This document shows positions 16,721-24,922 of a stretch of DNA of 25,380 nt, piece by piece. Below the pieces are notes generated by a model. That model had not been told where the DNA came from. It searched no databases and saw only the letters and a program-made list of their open reading frames with translations. The stretch's first letter is position 1. Every line of letters begins with the position of its first letter. Source of the stretch: Bacteroides sp. (lineage in GTDB: Bacteria > Bacteroidota > Bacteroidia > Bacteroidales > Bacteroidaceae); NCBI GenBank assembly GCA_030529405.1, contig JAUMWZ010000004.1, forward strand, positions 1 to 25,380, in the 5' to 3' direction. Made by a program: the position numbers and the translations under genes.

Positions 16721-18013
16721 ATGAACTTCGTAGAAGAATTAAGATGGAGAGGAATGTTACAGGACATAATGCCTGGGACAGAAGAATTACTTAGCAAAGA
16801 ACAAGTAACAGCATATGTAGGTATAGACCCAACAGCAGACTCACTACACATAGGACACCTTTGTGGAGTAATGATGCTTAGACACCTTCAAAGATGTGGA
16901 CACAAACCCTTAGCTTTGATTGGAGGTGCAACTGGTATGATTGGAGACCCTTCTGGAAAATCGGCAGAAAGAAACTTGCTTGATGAAAAAACTTTAGCAC
17001 ACAACCAAGAGTGCATAAAGAAGCAATTGGCAAAGTTCCTCGATTTCGAGTCAGACCAACCAAACAAAGCAGAGCTAGTAAACAACTACGACTGGATGAA
17101 GAACTTTTCTTTCCTAGACTTTGCAAGAGAAGTAGGAAAACACATCACAGTAAACTACATGATGGCTAAAGACTCTGTGAAAAGAAGGCTAAATGGGGAA
17201 GCAAGAGATGGCTTATCATTTACCGAGTTCACATACCAACTGTTGCAAGGTTATGACTTCTTACACTTATATGAAACTAAGGGCTGTAAACTTCAAATGG
17301 GTGGTTCAGACCAATGGGGAAACATCACTACAGGCTCTGAATTAGTACGCAGAAAGAACGGAGGAGAGGTATTTGCGCTTACTTGTCCGCTAATAACTAA
17401 GGCAGACGGCGGTAAGTTTGGAAAAACAGAGAGTGGAAACATTTGGTTAGACCCTAAGTACACTTCGCCATACAAATTCTATCAATTCTGGCTAAACGTA
17501 AGCGATGCTGATGCGGAGAGATATATAAAGATATTCACATCAATAGGCAAAGAAGAGATAAACTCACTTATTGAGCAACACAGAGAAGCTCCACATCAGA
17601 GAAACCTACAAAAGAGATTGGCGCAAGAGGTTACTGTAGTGGTACACTCTCAAGAGGCTTTCGAGGCTGCAGTAGAAGCATCTAACATCTTGTTTGGCAA
17701 TGCTACGAGCGAAACCCTTAAAGCAATAGATGAGGACACCCTTTTAGCAGTATTTGAAGGAGTGCCACAATTCGAGGTAGAGAAATCACTTATTGAAGAA
17801 GGAGTGAAGGCTGCCGACTTATTTGCTGAACACACAAAGATTTTCAACTCTAAAGGCGAGATGAGAAAACTAGTACAAGGTGGAGGTGTCTCGATAAACA
17901 AAGAAAAGCTAGAAAACCACGATGAAGAGATAAACACTTCACACCTGATAAGTGGGAAATATATACTTGTTCAAAGAGGTAAGAAGAACTATTTCCTTAT
18001 CATTGTAAAGTAA
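16721..18013 (+). CDS. tyrS: Tyrosyl-tRNA synthetase
   Basis: This 430-residue class I aminoacyl-tRNA synthetase charges tRNA-Tyr with tyrosine in the cytoplasm. The catalytic signatures are the HIGH motif (43-46, in DSLHIGHLCGVM), the tyrosine-pocket region YQLLQGYDF (172-180), QMGGSDQWGNI (192-202), and the KMSKS equivalent KFGKT (232-236). The C-terminal RNA-binding S4 domain contains LVQGGGVSIN (about 384-393). Length and motif spacing are those of the bacterial TyrS. It starts with ATG behind a good promoter of its own and is followed by a 15-bp perfect hairpin, so it can be expressed as a single-gene unit. Confidence 0.98.
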   Translation: MNFVEELRWRGMLQDIMPGTEELLSKEQVTAYVGIDPTADSLHIGHLCGVMMLRHLQRCGHKPLALIGGATGMIGDPSGKSAERNLLDEKTLAHNQECIKKQLAKFLDFESDQPNKAELVNNYDWMKNFSFLDFAREVGKHITVNYMMAKDSVKRRLNGEARDGLSFTEFTYQLLQGYDFLHLYETKGCKLQMGGSDQWGNITTGSELVRRKNGGEVFALTCPLITKADGGKFGKTESGNIWLDPKYTSPYKFYQFWLNVSDADAERYIKIFTSIGKEEINSLIEQHREAPHQRNLQKRLAQEVTVVVHSQEAFEAAVEASNILFGNATSETLKAIDEDTLLAVFEGVPQFEVEKSLIEEGVKAADLFAEHTKIFNSKGEMRKLVQGGGVSINKEKLENHDEEINTSHLISGKYILVQRGKKNYFLIIVK

Positions 18014-18022
18014 AAAAGCAGA

Positions 18023-18061
18023 AAATGTTTACTGTATAACGAAAAAATACAGTAAACATTT
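18023..18061 (+). terminator. Perfect 15-bp hairpin after tyrS
   Basis: AAATGTTTACTGTAT (18023-18037) pairs perfectly with ATACAGTAAACATTT (18047-18061) around a 9-nt loop. It starts 10 bp after the tyrS stop codon, so it probably ends the tyrS transcript, although only three T follow within the right arm. The right arm runs into the -33 box of the tRNA promoter. Confidence 0.6.
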
Positions 18062-18090
18062 GCATATATAATTATACAGCATTATCTTTG
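18059..18090 (+). promoter_or_regulatory. Promoter for tRNA-Gln
   Basis: TTTG (18059-18062), 20 nt, TATCTTTG (18083-18090) followed by C. Both boxes match the Bacteroidota consensus exactly, with ideal spacing. The expected start near 18096 leaves about 25 nt of 5' leader before the tRNA. Confidence 0.8.
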
Positions 18091-18121
18091 CAACGCTTTT
18101 TCAAACGAAAAAGTAAATGTT

Positions 18122-18192
18122 TGGACTATGGTGTAATGGTAGCACAACAGGTTTTGGTTCTGTTTGTCTAGGTTCGAATCCTGGTAGTCCAA
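18122..18192 (+). tRNA. tRNA-Gln (anticodon TTG)
   Basis: The acceptor strands TGGACTA (18122-18128) and TAGTCCA (18185-18191) pair fully, with A at 18192 as discriminator. The anticodon stem ACAGG/TCTGT encloses the loop TTTTGGT (18152-18158), which places TTG at 18154-18156. The T arm is CTAGG-TTCGAAT-CCTGG. CCA is not encoded. The gene is monocistronic, with its own promoter and a terminator 8 bp downstream. Confidence 0.97.
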
Positions 18193-18200
18193 CACAAAGT

Positions 18201-18233
18201 AAAGCTCTGAAGATTATTCTTCAGAGCTTTTTT
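18201..18233 (+). terminator. Intrinsic terminator of the tRNA-Gln gene
   Basis: AAAGCTCTGAAG (18201-18212) and CTTCAGAGCTTT (18219-18230) form a perfect 12-bp stem with a 6-nt loop, continued by TTT. This is a textbook rho-independent terminator directly after the tRNA. Confidence 0.92.
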
Positions 18234-18367
18234 CGTTTGTATAAACAAGAAAGCCTAACAAGTGTGTGCTGAAATAGCATGAACAGATACCCACACAGAG
18301 AGGCTACCAGAAAAAGAGTCACACATCAGGCGTGCAGAGTACTAAAAAACACCATTTACCACCTACA

Positions 18368-18455
18368 CGCAAACCATACATTATCAAAATCCAAAATATA
18401 TACAAACTAGGAGTAGACTATATATACTATATCTGCAAACCATAGATATTCATTT
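18368..18455 (+). repeat. Four-unit 22-bp tandem repeat array (array 3)
   Basis: Units start at 18368, 18390, 18412 and 18434, exactly 22 bp apart. Their first 15 bases read CGCAAACCATACATT, TCCAAAATATATACA, AGTAGACTATATATA and TGCAAACCATAGATA. The outer two match the core best; the inner two resemble units three and four of array 1. A lone fragment GTATAAACAAGAAA at 18239-18252 matches the tail of array units 8868 and 13189. The array lies downstream of the tRNA terminator, 580 bp before the next gene. Confidence 0.75.
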
Positions 18456-19035
18456 ATATATATATATGAAGATATGTGGTTGGAAAAACACTTTCACAAA
18501 GCAGAAAAGCAAAAGTCAAGTCTGAAAAAGCACATACGATAAGCAGACAAAATACAGAAACCACGACAAAAAAAACAGAAGTAAGAAGAAAAAATATTCT
18601 TTTCGTCTTGCTTTTATTTTCTTTTTTCTTAGCTTTGCCCCGTTATAGCTTAAATGTTGTATACAGTCTTTTAGAATAAACAACAAAATGCTTGCTCTAG
18701 AAATAGTGAAAGCATCGTAAAGAACAACATTTTATTAGTCTATAAGTAATATTATGATATAAATGACACTAACAGTTTCGTGACACACACTTCATGAACA
18801 AGACAAAAAATCATAGTATAATAATAATGAGAGACATCTACAAAGACAGTGTTTGCTCATTGTTTACTTCTCGTTTATCTGTTAAGCGAAGAGACTCTTT
18901 CTATTTTTATTCTAAATAAAAACAGCTTACTTTTCACACTCATTCCGTAGATTGAAGAAGTTGAAAACTTTTTTAGACTACTACTATACACAGCTATTGT
19001 AATGTGCACGTAAAACAATCAAAAAAAATAATTTT
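18456..19035. other. Gene-free intergenic stretch ahead of the second uptake locus
   Basis: This 580-bp AT-rich stretch holds no gene I can support. It opens with a TA-dinucleotide run (about 18454-18467). A weak promoter candidate for the gene at 19036 is TTTT (18904-18907), 20 nt, TACTTTTC (18928-18935), each box one base from consensus; this would leave a leader of about 95 nt. Reading frames at 18476-18679 and 18827-18919 look like chance frames. Confidence 0.5.
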
Positions 19036-20013
19036 ATGCTAAGAAAAACACTTTTATTACTCGCTTTTGCAACATTTGCAATATGCGCAGGCGCAAAAGA
19101 AAAGAAGACAACACTAAAATCTCAGATAAACAACTATCAAAGAGATATGGTGTATTACGATTGTATTCAAACTCCTCTGATAAACAAAAGTTTCCACCAA
19201 AACTTTGGAGAAGTATATGAATATGAGTTCAAAACAGACCAGTTGGTAACAATCTTAATTAACGGTAAAACTAAGGTTATACTTATGCCAGGCGATAACA
19301 TTGAAGCTACAATAAACTATGACGGCAAGAATATTTCGTCTGTGGACTTCAGCGGAACAGAAAAGGCGGTGGCAACAAACAGACTTTATAGAGATGTTGA
19401 GGCTATACGTCAGCAGTTAAGATATAAGTCGCAACTTTTGTCGTGCCTAGTGGTAGACGTTAAGCCTAAAGACAGAATAGAACAATCAAGAGCATACCTT
19501 GCTAAGGCAAAAGAGTTGGTAGAAAAGGCAGGCAAAAACGTATACAAGGAAGCCGCAAACTATATAATGGCAGAAGTAGAGTCTATGGCATACTTGTCAT
19601 TCATGGAATACCCAGTAATGTATGAAAGCGGCAGAAAACTAGCCTTAGACAAACAGGAGATAGGAAACTATTGGGAAATAATGGACGGAGTTCAACTAAG
19701 AAATGATGATGCGTCATTCAGAAGCCCAGACTATGCAGGACTATTGGCACGCTATTGTTTCTTTGAAAAAGAGAAAAAAGCAAAGAAAGAAGGCAATGAA
19801 TACAAAATGCCAGCAAGCCTTGAAGACACATACAACGAATTGGCTAGTTTCTACAAAGGCAAACAAAGAGAATTTGTTCTTTACACAGTAATATGTAACT
19901 ACATAAGAGGTGGAAAAGACCTCGAAAAAGCAGAAAGACTGATAAAAGACTACAAAGAAAAATACGCAAAGAACAAGTCATACTTGAACGTATTGGACAG
20001 CTTAATGCAGTAA
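19036..20013 (+). CDS. Periplasmic protein resembling the N-terminal half of TlpA-type proteins, no thioredoxin domain
   Basis: This 325-residue protein has a signal peptide (about residues 1-20, ending CAGAKE). At about 45-115, the pattern YEYEFKTDQLVTILINGKTKVILMPGD (quoted in part), then IEATINYDGKN and VDFSGTEKAVATN, resembles the beta-rich domain at the start of many Bacteroidota TlpA-family disulfide reductases (DUF4369-like). The rest is helical and rich in Lys and Glu. The chain ends in NKSYLNVLDSLMQ, about where those proteins would start their thioredoxin domain, but no thioredoxin fold or CxxC follows and the frame closes cleanly. It lies 55 bp upstream of an STN-type SusC on the same strand and may be the first gene of that operon. 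The family link is by eye and its function is unknown. Confidence 0.75.
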   Translation: MLRKTLLLLAFATFAICAGAKEKKTTLKSQINNYQRDMVYYDCIQTPLINKSFHQNFGEVYEYEFKTDQLVTILINGKTKVILMPGDNIEATINYDGKNISSVDFSGTEKAVATNRLYRDVEAIRQQLRYKSQLLSCLVVDVKPKDRIEQSRAYLAKAKELVEKAGKNVYKEAANYIMAEVESMAYLSFMEYPVMYESGRKLALDKQEIGNYWEIMDGVQLRNDDASFRSPDYAGLLARYCFFEKEKKAKKEGNEYKMPASLEDTYNELASFYKGKQREFVLYTVICNYIRGGKDLEKAERLIKDYKEKYAKNKSYLNVLDSLMQ

Positions 20014-20068
20014 ATCGGAATATTTTTTCAAAACACAAAATATATACCTTACAAAAATCTAATTTATT

Positions 20069-23000
20069 ATGAACAGATTATCTCGTAACGTAAGACTTTT
20101 TTGTGCTGTACTAATGATATCACTCATACAGATATGCCTTAGCGACAACTCTATTATGGCGCAAGGAAAAACATCTGACGAGTGGAAGAAAACACCAATA
20201 AGTCTTAGAGTAAGTAACATTCCCTTAGGGCAGGTTATAGAAAGAGTAGCAAAAGAAGCGAAAGCAAAAGTTGTTTACCAAGACGTTGCCTTAGAAGGAA
20301 TAGACAAACCTACAACTTTGAATGTAAAAGAAACACCGCTTGATGAAGTTATATACAAGCTTATAGGAAAGCAAGACATATCTATTACATTTAGTGAAGG
20401 TAGACAAATTATAATAAAGCCTTCGAAAGAAGCACGTGCTACTGACAGTAAAAGATACTTTATTGGAGGTACAGTTATAGACAAAGAAACAGGTGAACCT
20501 CTCATCGGAGCAAGTGTAGTAATTGTAGACAACACCGAAGGAGGCGTACAAGGAGTGACAACAGACATTGACGGTAAGTTTAATCTTATGGTAAACCACA
20601 AGTCATCTGTTAAAATAAGCTCATTAGGATATGAAAGCGTGTCAATGAGAATAACTATGCCTAAATCGGACATGAAGATTGTTCTTGAGCCAAGTTCGTT
20701 CTCTGTAGGAGAAGTTGTAGTTACTGGTTTAAGCAAAAGAAAGAAGGAAAGTTTTACAGGTAACTTCGTTTCTGTGAAAGGTGAAGACCTAAGAAAACTA
20801 AGTCCTAATGACTTGCTAAAGGGACTGCAATTCTTTGACCCATCGTTTAAGATTGTAGAAAACAACAGAACTGGTTCTGACCCTAACGCACAACCTGATT
20901 TCATCATGAGAGGTGACCAATCTCTTGGCAACAGAAAAGACCTAGGTACTATGGATTTGTTGTTAGACAACGTATCAACAAAACCCAACCAACCGCTTTT
21001 TGTTCTTGATGGGTTCATAGTATCTATTAGAAGAATTCTAGAACTAGACCCTGAAAGAGTTGAAAACATAACAATCTTGAAGGACGCTGCAGCTACTGCA
21101 ATCTATGGGTCAAGAGCATCTAATGGAGTAGTAGTGGTAGAAACAAAAATAGCTCCAGATGGTGTACTCAATGTTTCTTACACTGGAGGACTAACTGTTG
21201 AAGCACCTGATTTGACAGACTACAATATGATGAATGCAGCCGAGAAGCTCGAAACAGAATGGAGAGCAGGAGTGTATAACATGAGCATGACTTCACACAT
21301 GAACAGATATAACGCTCTACGAAGAAACGTATTGGCAGGTGTAAACACATACTGGCTTTCTCAACCACTAAGAACAGCATTCAAGAACAGACATTCCCTT
21401 ACTGCTGCTGGTGGTACAGAAGTATTCAGATATAGCTTGGGCTTAAATGTAAACAACAACCCTGGTGTTATGAAGGGCTCATCTAATGAAAACAAGAGCA
21501 TAAACTTCAACATGAGCTACAGAAAAGAGAAGCTTAACATAGGAGCAAACATCAACCTTGCTGAGGGTACAGGAGACAGGTCGCCTTATGGCTCTTTCTC
21601 TCAATATGTAAGAATAAACCCTTACTATGTACACACTGACGAAAACGGGCAAGAGTTGAAAGAGTTAGACCATTTTGTAGGAAGAACTTCAACCCCAATA
21701 GTAAACCCACTATTTGACGCCACAGTAGGTATAAAGAACTTCACAAAGAATCTTACCATATCTACAAACTTAAACTTGGAGTACCGCATATTGCAGAACC
21801 TTAGAATTACAGAAAGTTTATCGTACACAAGAGGTATAGCAAGAGCAGAAAACTTTATGCCTGCAAACCACACAAGATTTGCAATAGAAACAGACAAAAC
21901 AAGAAAAGGTAGCTACACTAAGAACACAGGAGAAATGACTTCTTGGTCGAGCAACTTTGGTATCAACTATAACTGGGCCAAAAGCAAACATCTTGTAAGT
22001 ACATTTGCCAACTGGACCATCAGCGAAGACAGAAACAACTACGTCAATCTTTCAGCTAGAGGATATCCTAGTATACACATGGACGACTTCATTTTTGGTA
22101 GCAAGATGGACAACAATCCTTCGGGAACAGAGGGGATAGCAAGGGCTATGGGTTTCACAGGTCAGGTATCTTATAGCTATGACAACAAATATTCTGTAGA
22201 CTTCAACCTAAGAGGCGAAGTGTCTTCTAGATATGCTAAAAAGGAAATTACTCCTTTCTGGTCTACTGGATTTAGATGGAATGCACACCAAGAAAAATGG
22301 TTGCAAGGCAGAATATCTAACCTTGTGTTCCGTGCTACTTACGGTATCACTGGAGACCAAAACTTCAGCCCTTCTGAGGCTATAGAATATTACACTTTCT
22401 CAGGAATGATGAAGCCATACACTTCTTTCCCTTCATTAGGAGCAAAACTATCAGCACTTCACAATCCAACATTGGAATGGGGCAAAACTGACAACTTAGG
22501 AGTTGGTATGGACGTAGGTTTCTGGAACAACAGAGTGAATATGTCTATAAACTACTATAACAACATCACAAGAAGAATGCTTACTCAGTATGACCTTGCA
22601 CCTTCTACAGGGTTCGATTCGCAAACAATCAACTCGGGAGAAATTCAAAACCAAGGTTTTGACTTAACGGCAAACGTTATAGCATATCAAGACTTCAAGA
22701 AGGGAATTAACTGGACACTTTCGTTCAATGCTAACCACAACAACAACAAGATACGTAAACTTTCAGCTTTCCTAAAGAAACTGAACGAAAGACAGCTAAA
22801 CTCTGCAGGTGCACCTGAACCAGTGCTACAAGAAGGACAATCAACTTCTACATACTTTGCAGTACGCTCTTTGGGTGTAGACCCAGCTACTGGAAGAGAA
22901 GTTTTCTTAACAAAAGACGGAAAGAGAACATTAGACTGGTTGCCAAACCACAAAGTTTCTGTAGGAAACACTACTCCTACATTAAGCGGGACAATAATGT

Positions 23001-23440
23001 CTGGTTTCAATTGGAAAGAATTCTCATGTATGTTGGGCTTCTCTTACAGATTAGGAGGTATAATATACAACCAAACTCTTGTAGAAAAGATAGAAAATGC
23101 CAACATAGCATACAACTTGGATAGAAGAGCTGCAGAAGACAGATGGAGTAAACCTGGTGACGTGACACGTTACAAAAGACTAATGGAAGGACAGGCTGGA
23201 ACACTGGCAAGTACGAGGTTTATAATGAAGAATAATGAATTAAATCTAAGTTCTATAGGGTTAGGATACAGATTAAATAGAAACAAGTTCAAGTTTCTAG
23301 AGAGTTTGAATATCGATGTTCTATCATTGAATTTCGTAACAAACAACCTTCTTAGAATATCTTCTATAAAGATGGAACGCGGATTAGATTATCCTTTTGC
23401 ACGTTCATACTCATTGAATATGTCAATCATTTTCAAATAA
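20069..23440 (+). CDS. SusC/RagA-type TonB-dependent receptor with STN domain
   Basis: This 1123-residue outer-membrane receptor has an extended signal region (about 1-32, ending IMAQ). An STN domain follows at about 43-118 (ISLRVSNIPLGQVIERVAKE and FSEGRQIIIKP), then the carboxypeptidase-D regulatory-like domain (about 131-208, GGTVIDKETGEPLIGASVVI), the TonB-box region GEVVVTGL (214-221), the plug (with LKDAAATAIYGSRASNGVVVVET) and the barrel. STN domains in this setting usually contact a FecR-type anti-sigma factor to signal substrate, but no sigma or FecR gene is in the window. The SusD partner starts 18 bp downstream. Length equals that of the first SusC by coincidence; the sequences are clearly different. 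Confidence 0.95.
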   Translation: MNRLSRNVRLFCAVLMISLIQICLSDNSIMAQGKTSDEWKKTPISLRVSNIPLGQVIERVAKEAKAKVVYQDVALEGIDKPTTLNVKETPLDEVIYKLIGKQDISITFSEGRQIIIKPSKEARATDSKRYFIGGTVIDKETGEPLIGASVVIVDNTEGGVQGVTTDIDGKFNLMVNHKSSVKISSLGYESVSMRITMPKSDMKIVLEPSSFSVGEVVVTGLSKRKKESFTGNFVSVKGEDLRKLSPNDLLKGLQFFDPSFKIVENNRTGSDPNAQPDFIMRGDQSLGNRKDLGTMDLLLDNVSTKPNQPLFVLDGFIVSIRRILELDPERVENITILKDAAATAIYGSRASNGVVVVETKIAPDGVLNVSYTGGLTVEAPDLTDYNMMNAAEKLETEWRAGVYNMSMTSHMNRYNALRRNVLAGVNTYWLSQPLRTAFKNRHSLTAAGGTEVFRYSLGLNVNNNPGVMKGSSNENKSINFNMSYRKEKLNIGANINLAEGTGDRSPYGSFSQYVRINPYYVHTDENGQELKELDHFVGRTSTPIVNPLFDATVGIKNFTKNLTISTNLNLEYRILQNLRITESLSYTRGIARAENFMPANHTRFAIETDKTRKGSYTKNTGEMTSWSSNFGINYNWAKSKHLVSTFANWTISEDRNNYVNLSARGYPSIHMDDFIFGSKMDNNPSGTEGIARAMGFTGQVSYSYDNKYSVDFNLRGEVSSRYAKKEITPFWSTGFRWNAHQEKWLQGRISNLVFRATYGITGDQNFSPSEAIEYYTFSGMMKPYTSFPSLGAKLSALHNPTLEWGKTDNLGVGMDVGFWNNRVNMSINYYNNITRRMLTQYDLAPSTGFDSQTINSGEIQNQGFDLTANVIAYQDFKKGINWTLSFNANHNNNKIRKLSAFLKKLNERQLNSAGAPEPVLQEGQSTSTYFAVRSLGVDPATGREVFLTKDGKRTLDWLPNHKVSVGNTTPTLSGTIMSGFNWKEFSCMLGFSYRLGGIIYNQTLVEKIENANIAYNLDRRAAEDRWSKPGDVTRYKRLMEGQAGTLASTRFIMKNNELNLSSIGLGYRLNRNKFKFLESLNIDVLSLNFVTNNLLRISSIKMERGLDYPFARSYSLNMSIIFK

Positions 23441-23458
23441 ACAAAACCTATAAAGAAT

Positions 23459-24898
23459 ATGAGAAAAATACTATATAGCGCCCTTTTGGCATCTACTTGC
23501 TTTGTTGCAAGTTCATGCGCAGATTGGTTTGACATAAATCCGAACACAGACGTAACTGCAGAAAAGCTGTTCTCTACAGAAGACGGATATTATAGCGCAT
23601 TGCAAGGAGTTTATGTTTCTATGACAAAACAAAGCTCATACGGAGAAGAGTTCACTTTTGGATTCATGGACCAGCTTGCACAGATATATGACTATATGCC
23701 AGATGGTATATCAAATCCAAATGCCATCTATACATACAACGGAAACAACGCTTATGGTTCTAAGAGCAGAATAGAAAACATCTGGAAAAGTTCTTACAAC
23801 GCAATAGCAAACACCAATAACCTAATAAAATGGTTGGACAAGCAAGGCTCAAGCGTAGTGAAAAATCCGCAAAATCTAAAAATGTTATATGGCGAGGCGT
23901 ATGCATTGAGAGCTTTCCTTCACTTTGACATACTTAGAGCTTGGGGCGAAATGTCTTACTCTTATAACCCTATTGAAGAAGTAAAAGTTATGCCCTACAG
24001 AACAGAAGCTAACTCAGACCGTAAGCCTCTTCTAAAAACAAGCGAAGTAATTGCTAACATATTGTCTGACTTGGGGAAAGCAAGAGAATATCTTAGCTAT
24101 GAGAAAGATATGAACATCAAAAAAAGCGCAGTAATGCACGATGATAGAAGATTCAGACTAAACTATCACGCCGTAAATGCTATGCTAGCCAGAGTTCATA
24201 GCTACAACCAAAACTCAGAAGAAGCAATTAAATATGCTAAAGAAGTTATAGAAAACTGCGGATTAGAGCTAGTTACAGGTAATGACCAAGACCCTGCACT
24301 GTATGCTGAAACAATATTCGGACTAAACTTAGATAAGATGGAAGAACTTATCAAATCTAAATTTACAGAAGGAGACAAACTGACAACACACCTATACACA
24401 AATATCCAAAAGTATGAAACTATCTTCGGAGTATCTGGAACAAGTGTGGGAGATATGAGAGCAAAGTCTACAGCATTCTTTAGATTTCAAGGAGAAGGTA
24501 AAATTATAACTCGTAAATACACTACAAACAACAACAAAATTATACCTTTGATAAGACTGCCAGAAATGTATTACATCTTGACAGAGATGTCTCCAATAGA
24601 CGAATGTGCTGAATACATTAACACAGTTAGAAACAAGAGAGGATACTCAATAAGTAACAACGTGAGAATAGCCAATGAGTCTGAAAGAGTAAACGCTCTT
24701 AACGATGAATACAGAAAAGAATTCTTTGCAGAAGGACAATACTTCTTCTTCTTGAAAAAATATGGCATCAGCGACCTAAAATATGCAGGAGGAGTGCGTC
24801 TAGGCAAAGAAAGATATGTGTTCCCACTGCCTGATGCAGAAAAAGAATACGGTTGGATTGAGGAAGAAGAACAAGAAGAAAGCAAAGAAGGTAAATAA
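23459..24898 (+). CDS. SusD/RagB-like substrate-binding lipoprotein
   Basis: This 479-residue protein has a lipoprotein signal (ASSC, lipidated Cys20) and then the SusD opening CADWFDINPNTDVTAEKLF. The core shows IWKSSYNAIANTNNLIKWL and MLYGEAYALRAFLHFDILRAWG (about 111-165), and the C-terminal part has RLPEMYYILTEMSP and DEYRKEFFAEGQYFFFLKKYG, as in the family. The tail is very acidic (EEEEQEESKEGK), unlike most SusD C-termini. It forms the lid of the SusC at 20069, from which it is separated by 18 bp, and is followed after 24 bp by the DUF4843-like lipoprotein gene. The substrate is unknown; no glycoside hydrolase is in view. Confidence 0.94.
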   Translation: MRKILYSALLASTCFVASSCADWFDINPNTDVTAEKLFSTEDGYYSALQGVYVSMTKQSSYGEEFTFGFMDQLAQIYDYMPDGISNPNAIYTYNGNNAYGSKSRIENIWKSSYNAIANTNNLIKWLDKQGSSVVKNPQNLKMLYGEAYALRAFLHFDILRAWGEMSYSYNPIEEVKVMPYRTEANSDRKPLLKTSEVIANILSDLGKAREYLSYEKDMNIKKSAVMHDDRRFRLNYHAVNAMLARVHSYNQNSEEAIKYAKEVIENCGLELVTGNDQDPALYAETIFGLNLDKMEELIKSKFTEGDKLTTHLYTNIQKYETIFGVSGTSVGDMRAKSTAFFRFQGEGKIITRKYTTNNNKIIPLIRLPEMYYILTEMSPIDECAEYINTVRNKRGYSISNNVRIANESERVNALNDEYRKEFFAEGQYFFFLKKYGISDLKYAGGVRLGKERYVFPLPDAEKEYGWIEEEEQEESKEGK

Positions 24899-24922
24899 AA
24901 GAACAATAAAACAGAAAATATT

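Noticed and set aside
8846..18455. The 22-bp arrays as CRISPR arrays
   Set aside because: Units are contiguous and degenerate with no unique spacers between conserved repeats, only four units each, and no cas genes are present.
18476..18679. 67-codon GTG-start frame, Lys-rich then hydrophobic
   Set aside because: Composition follows an A-rich block followed by a T-rich block; no support from context, and the start is weak.
18827..18919. 30-codon frame before the second uptake locus
   Set aside because: Too short, no recognisable motif, and no distinct promoter or terminator frames it.
20275..21069. 264-codon minus-strand frame
   Set aside because: It lies entirely opposite the conserved STN and plug coding region of the second SusC; its Ser/Leu-rich translation is a shadow.
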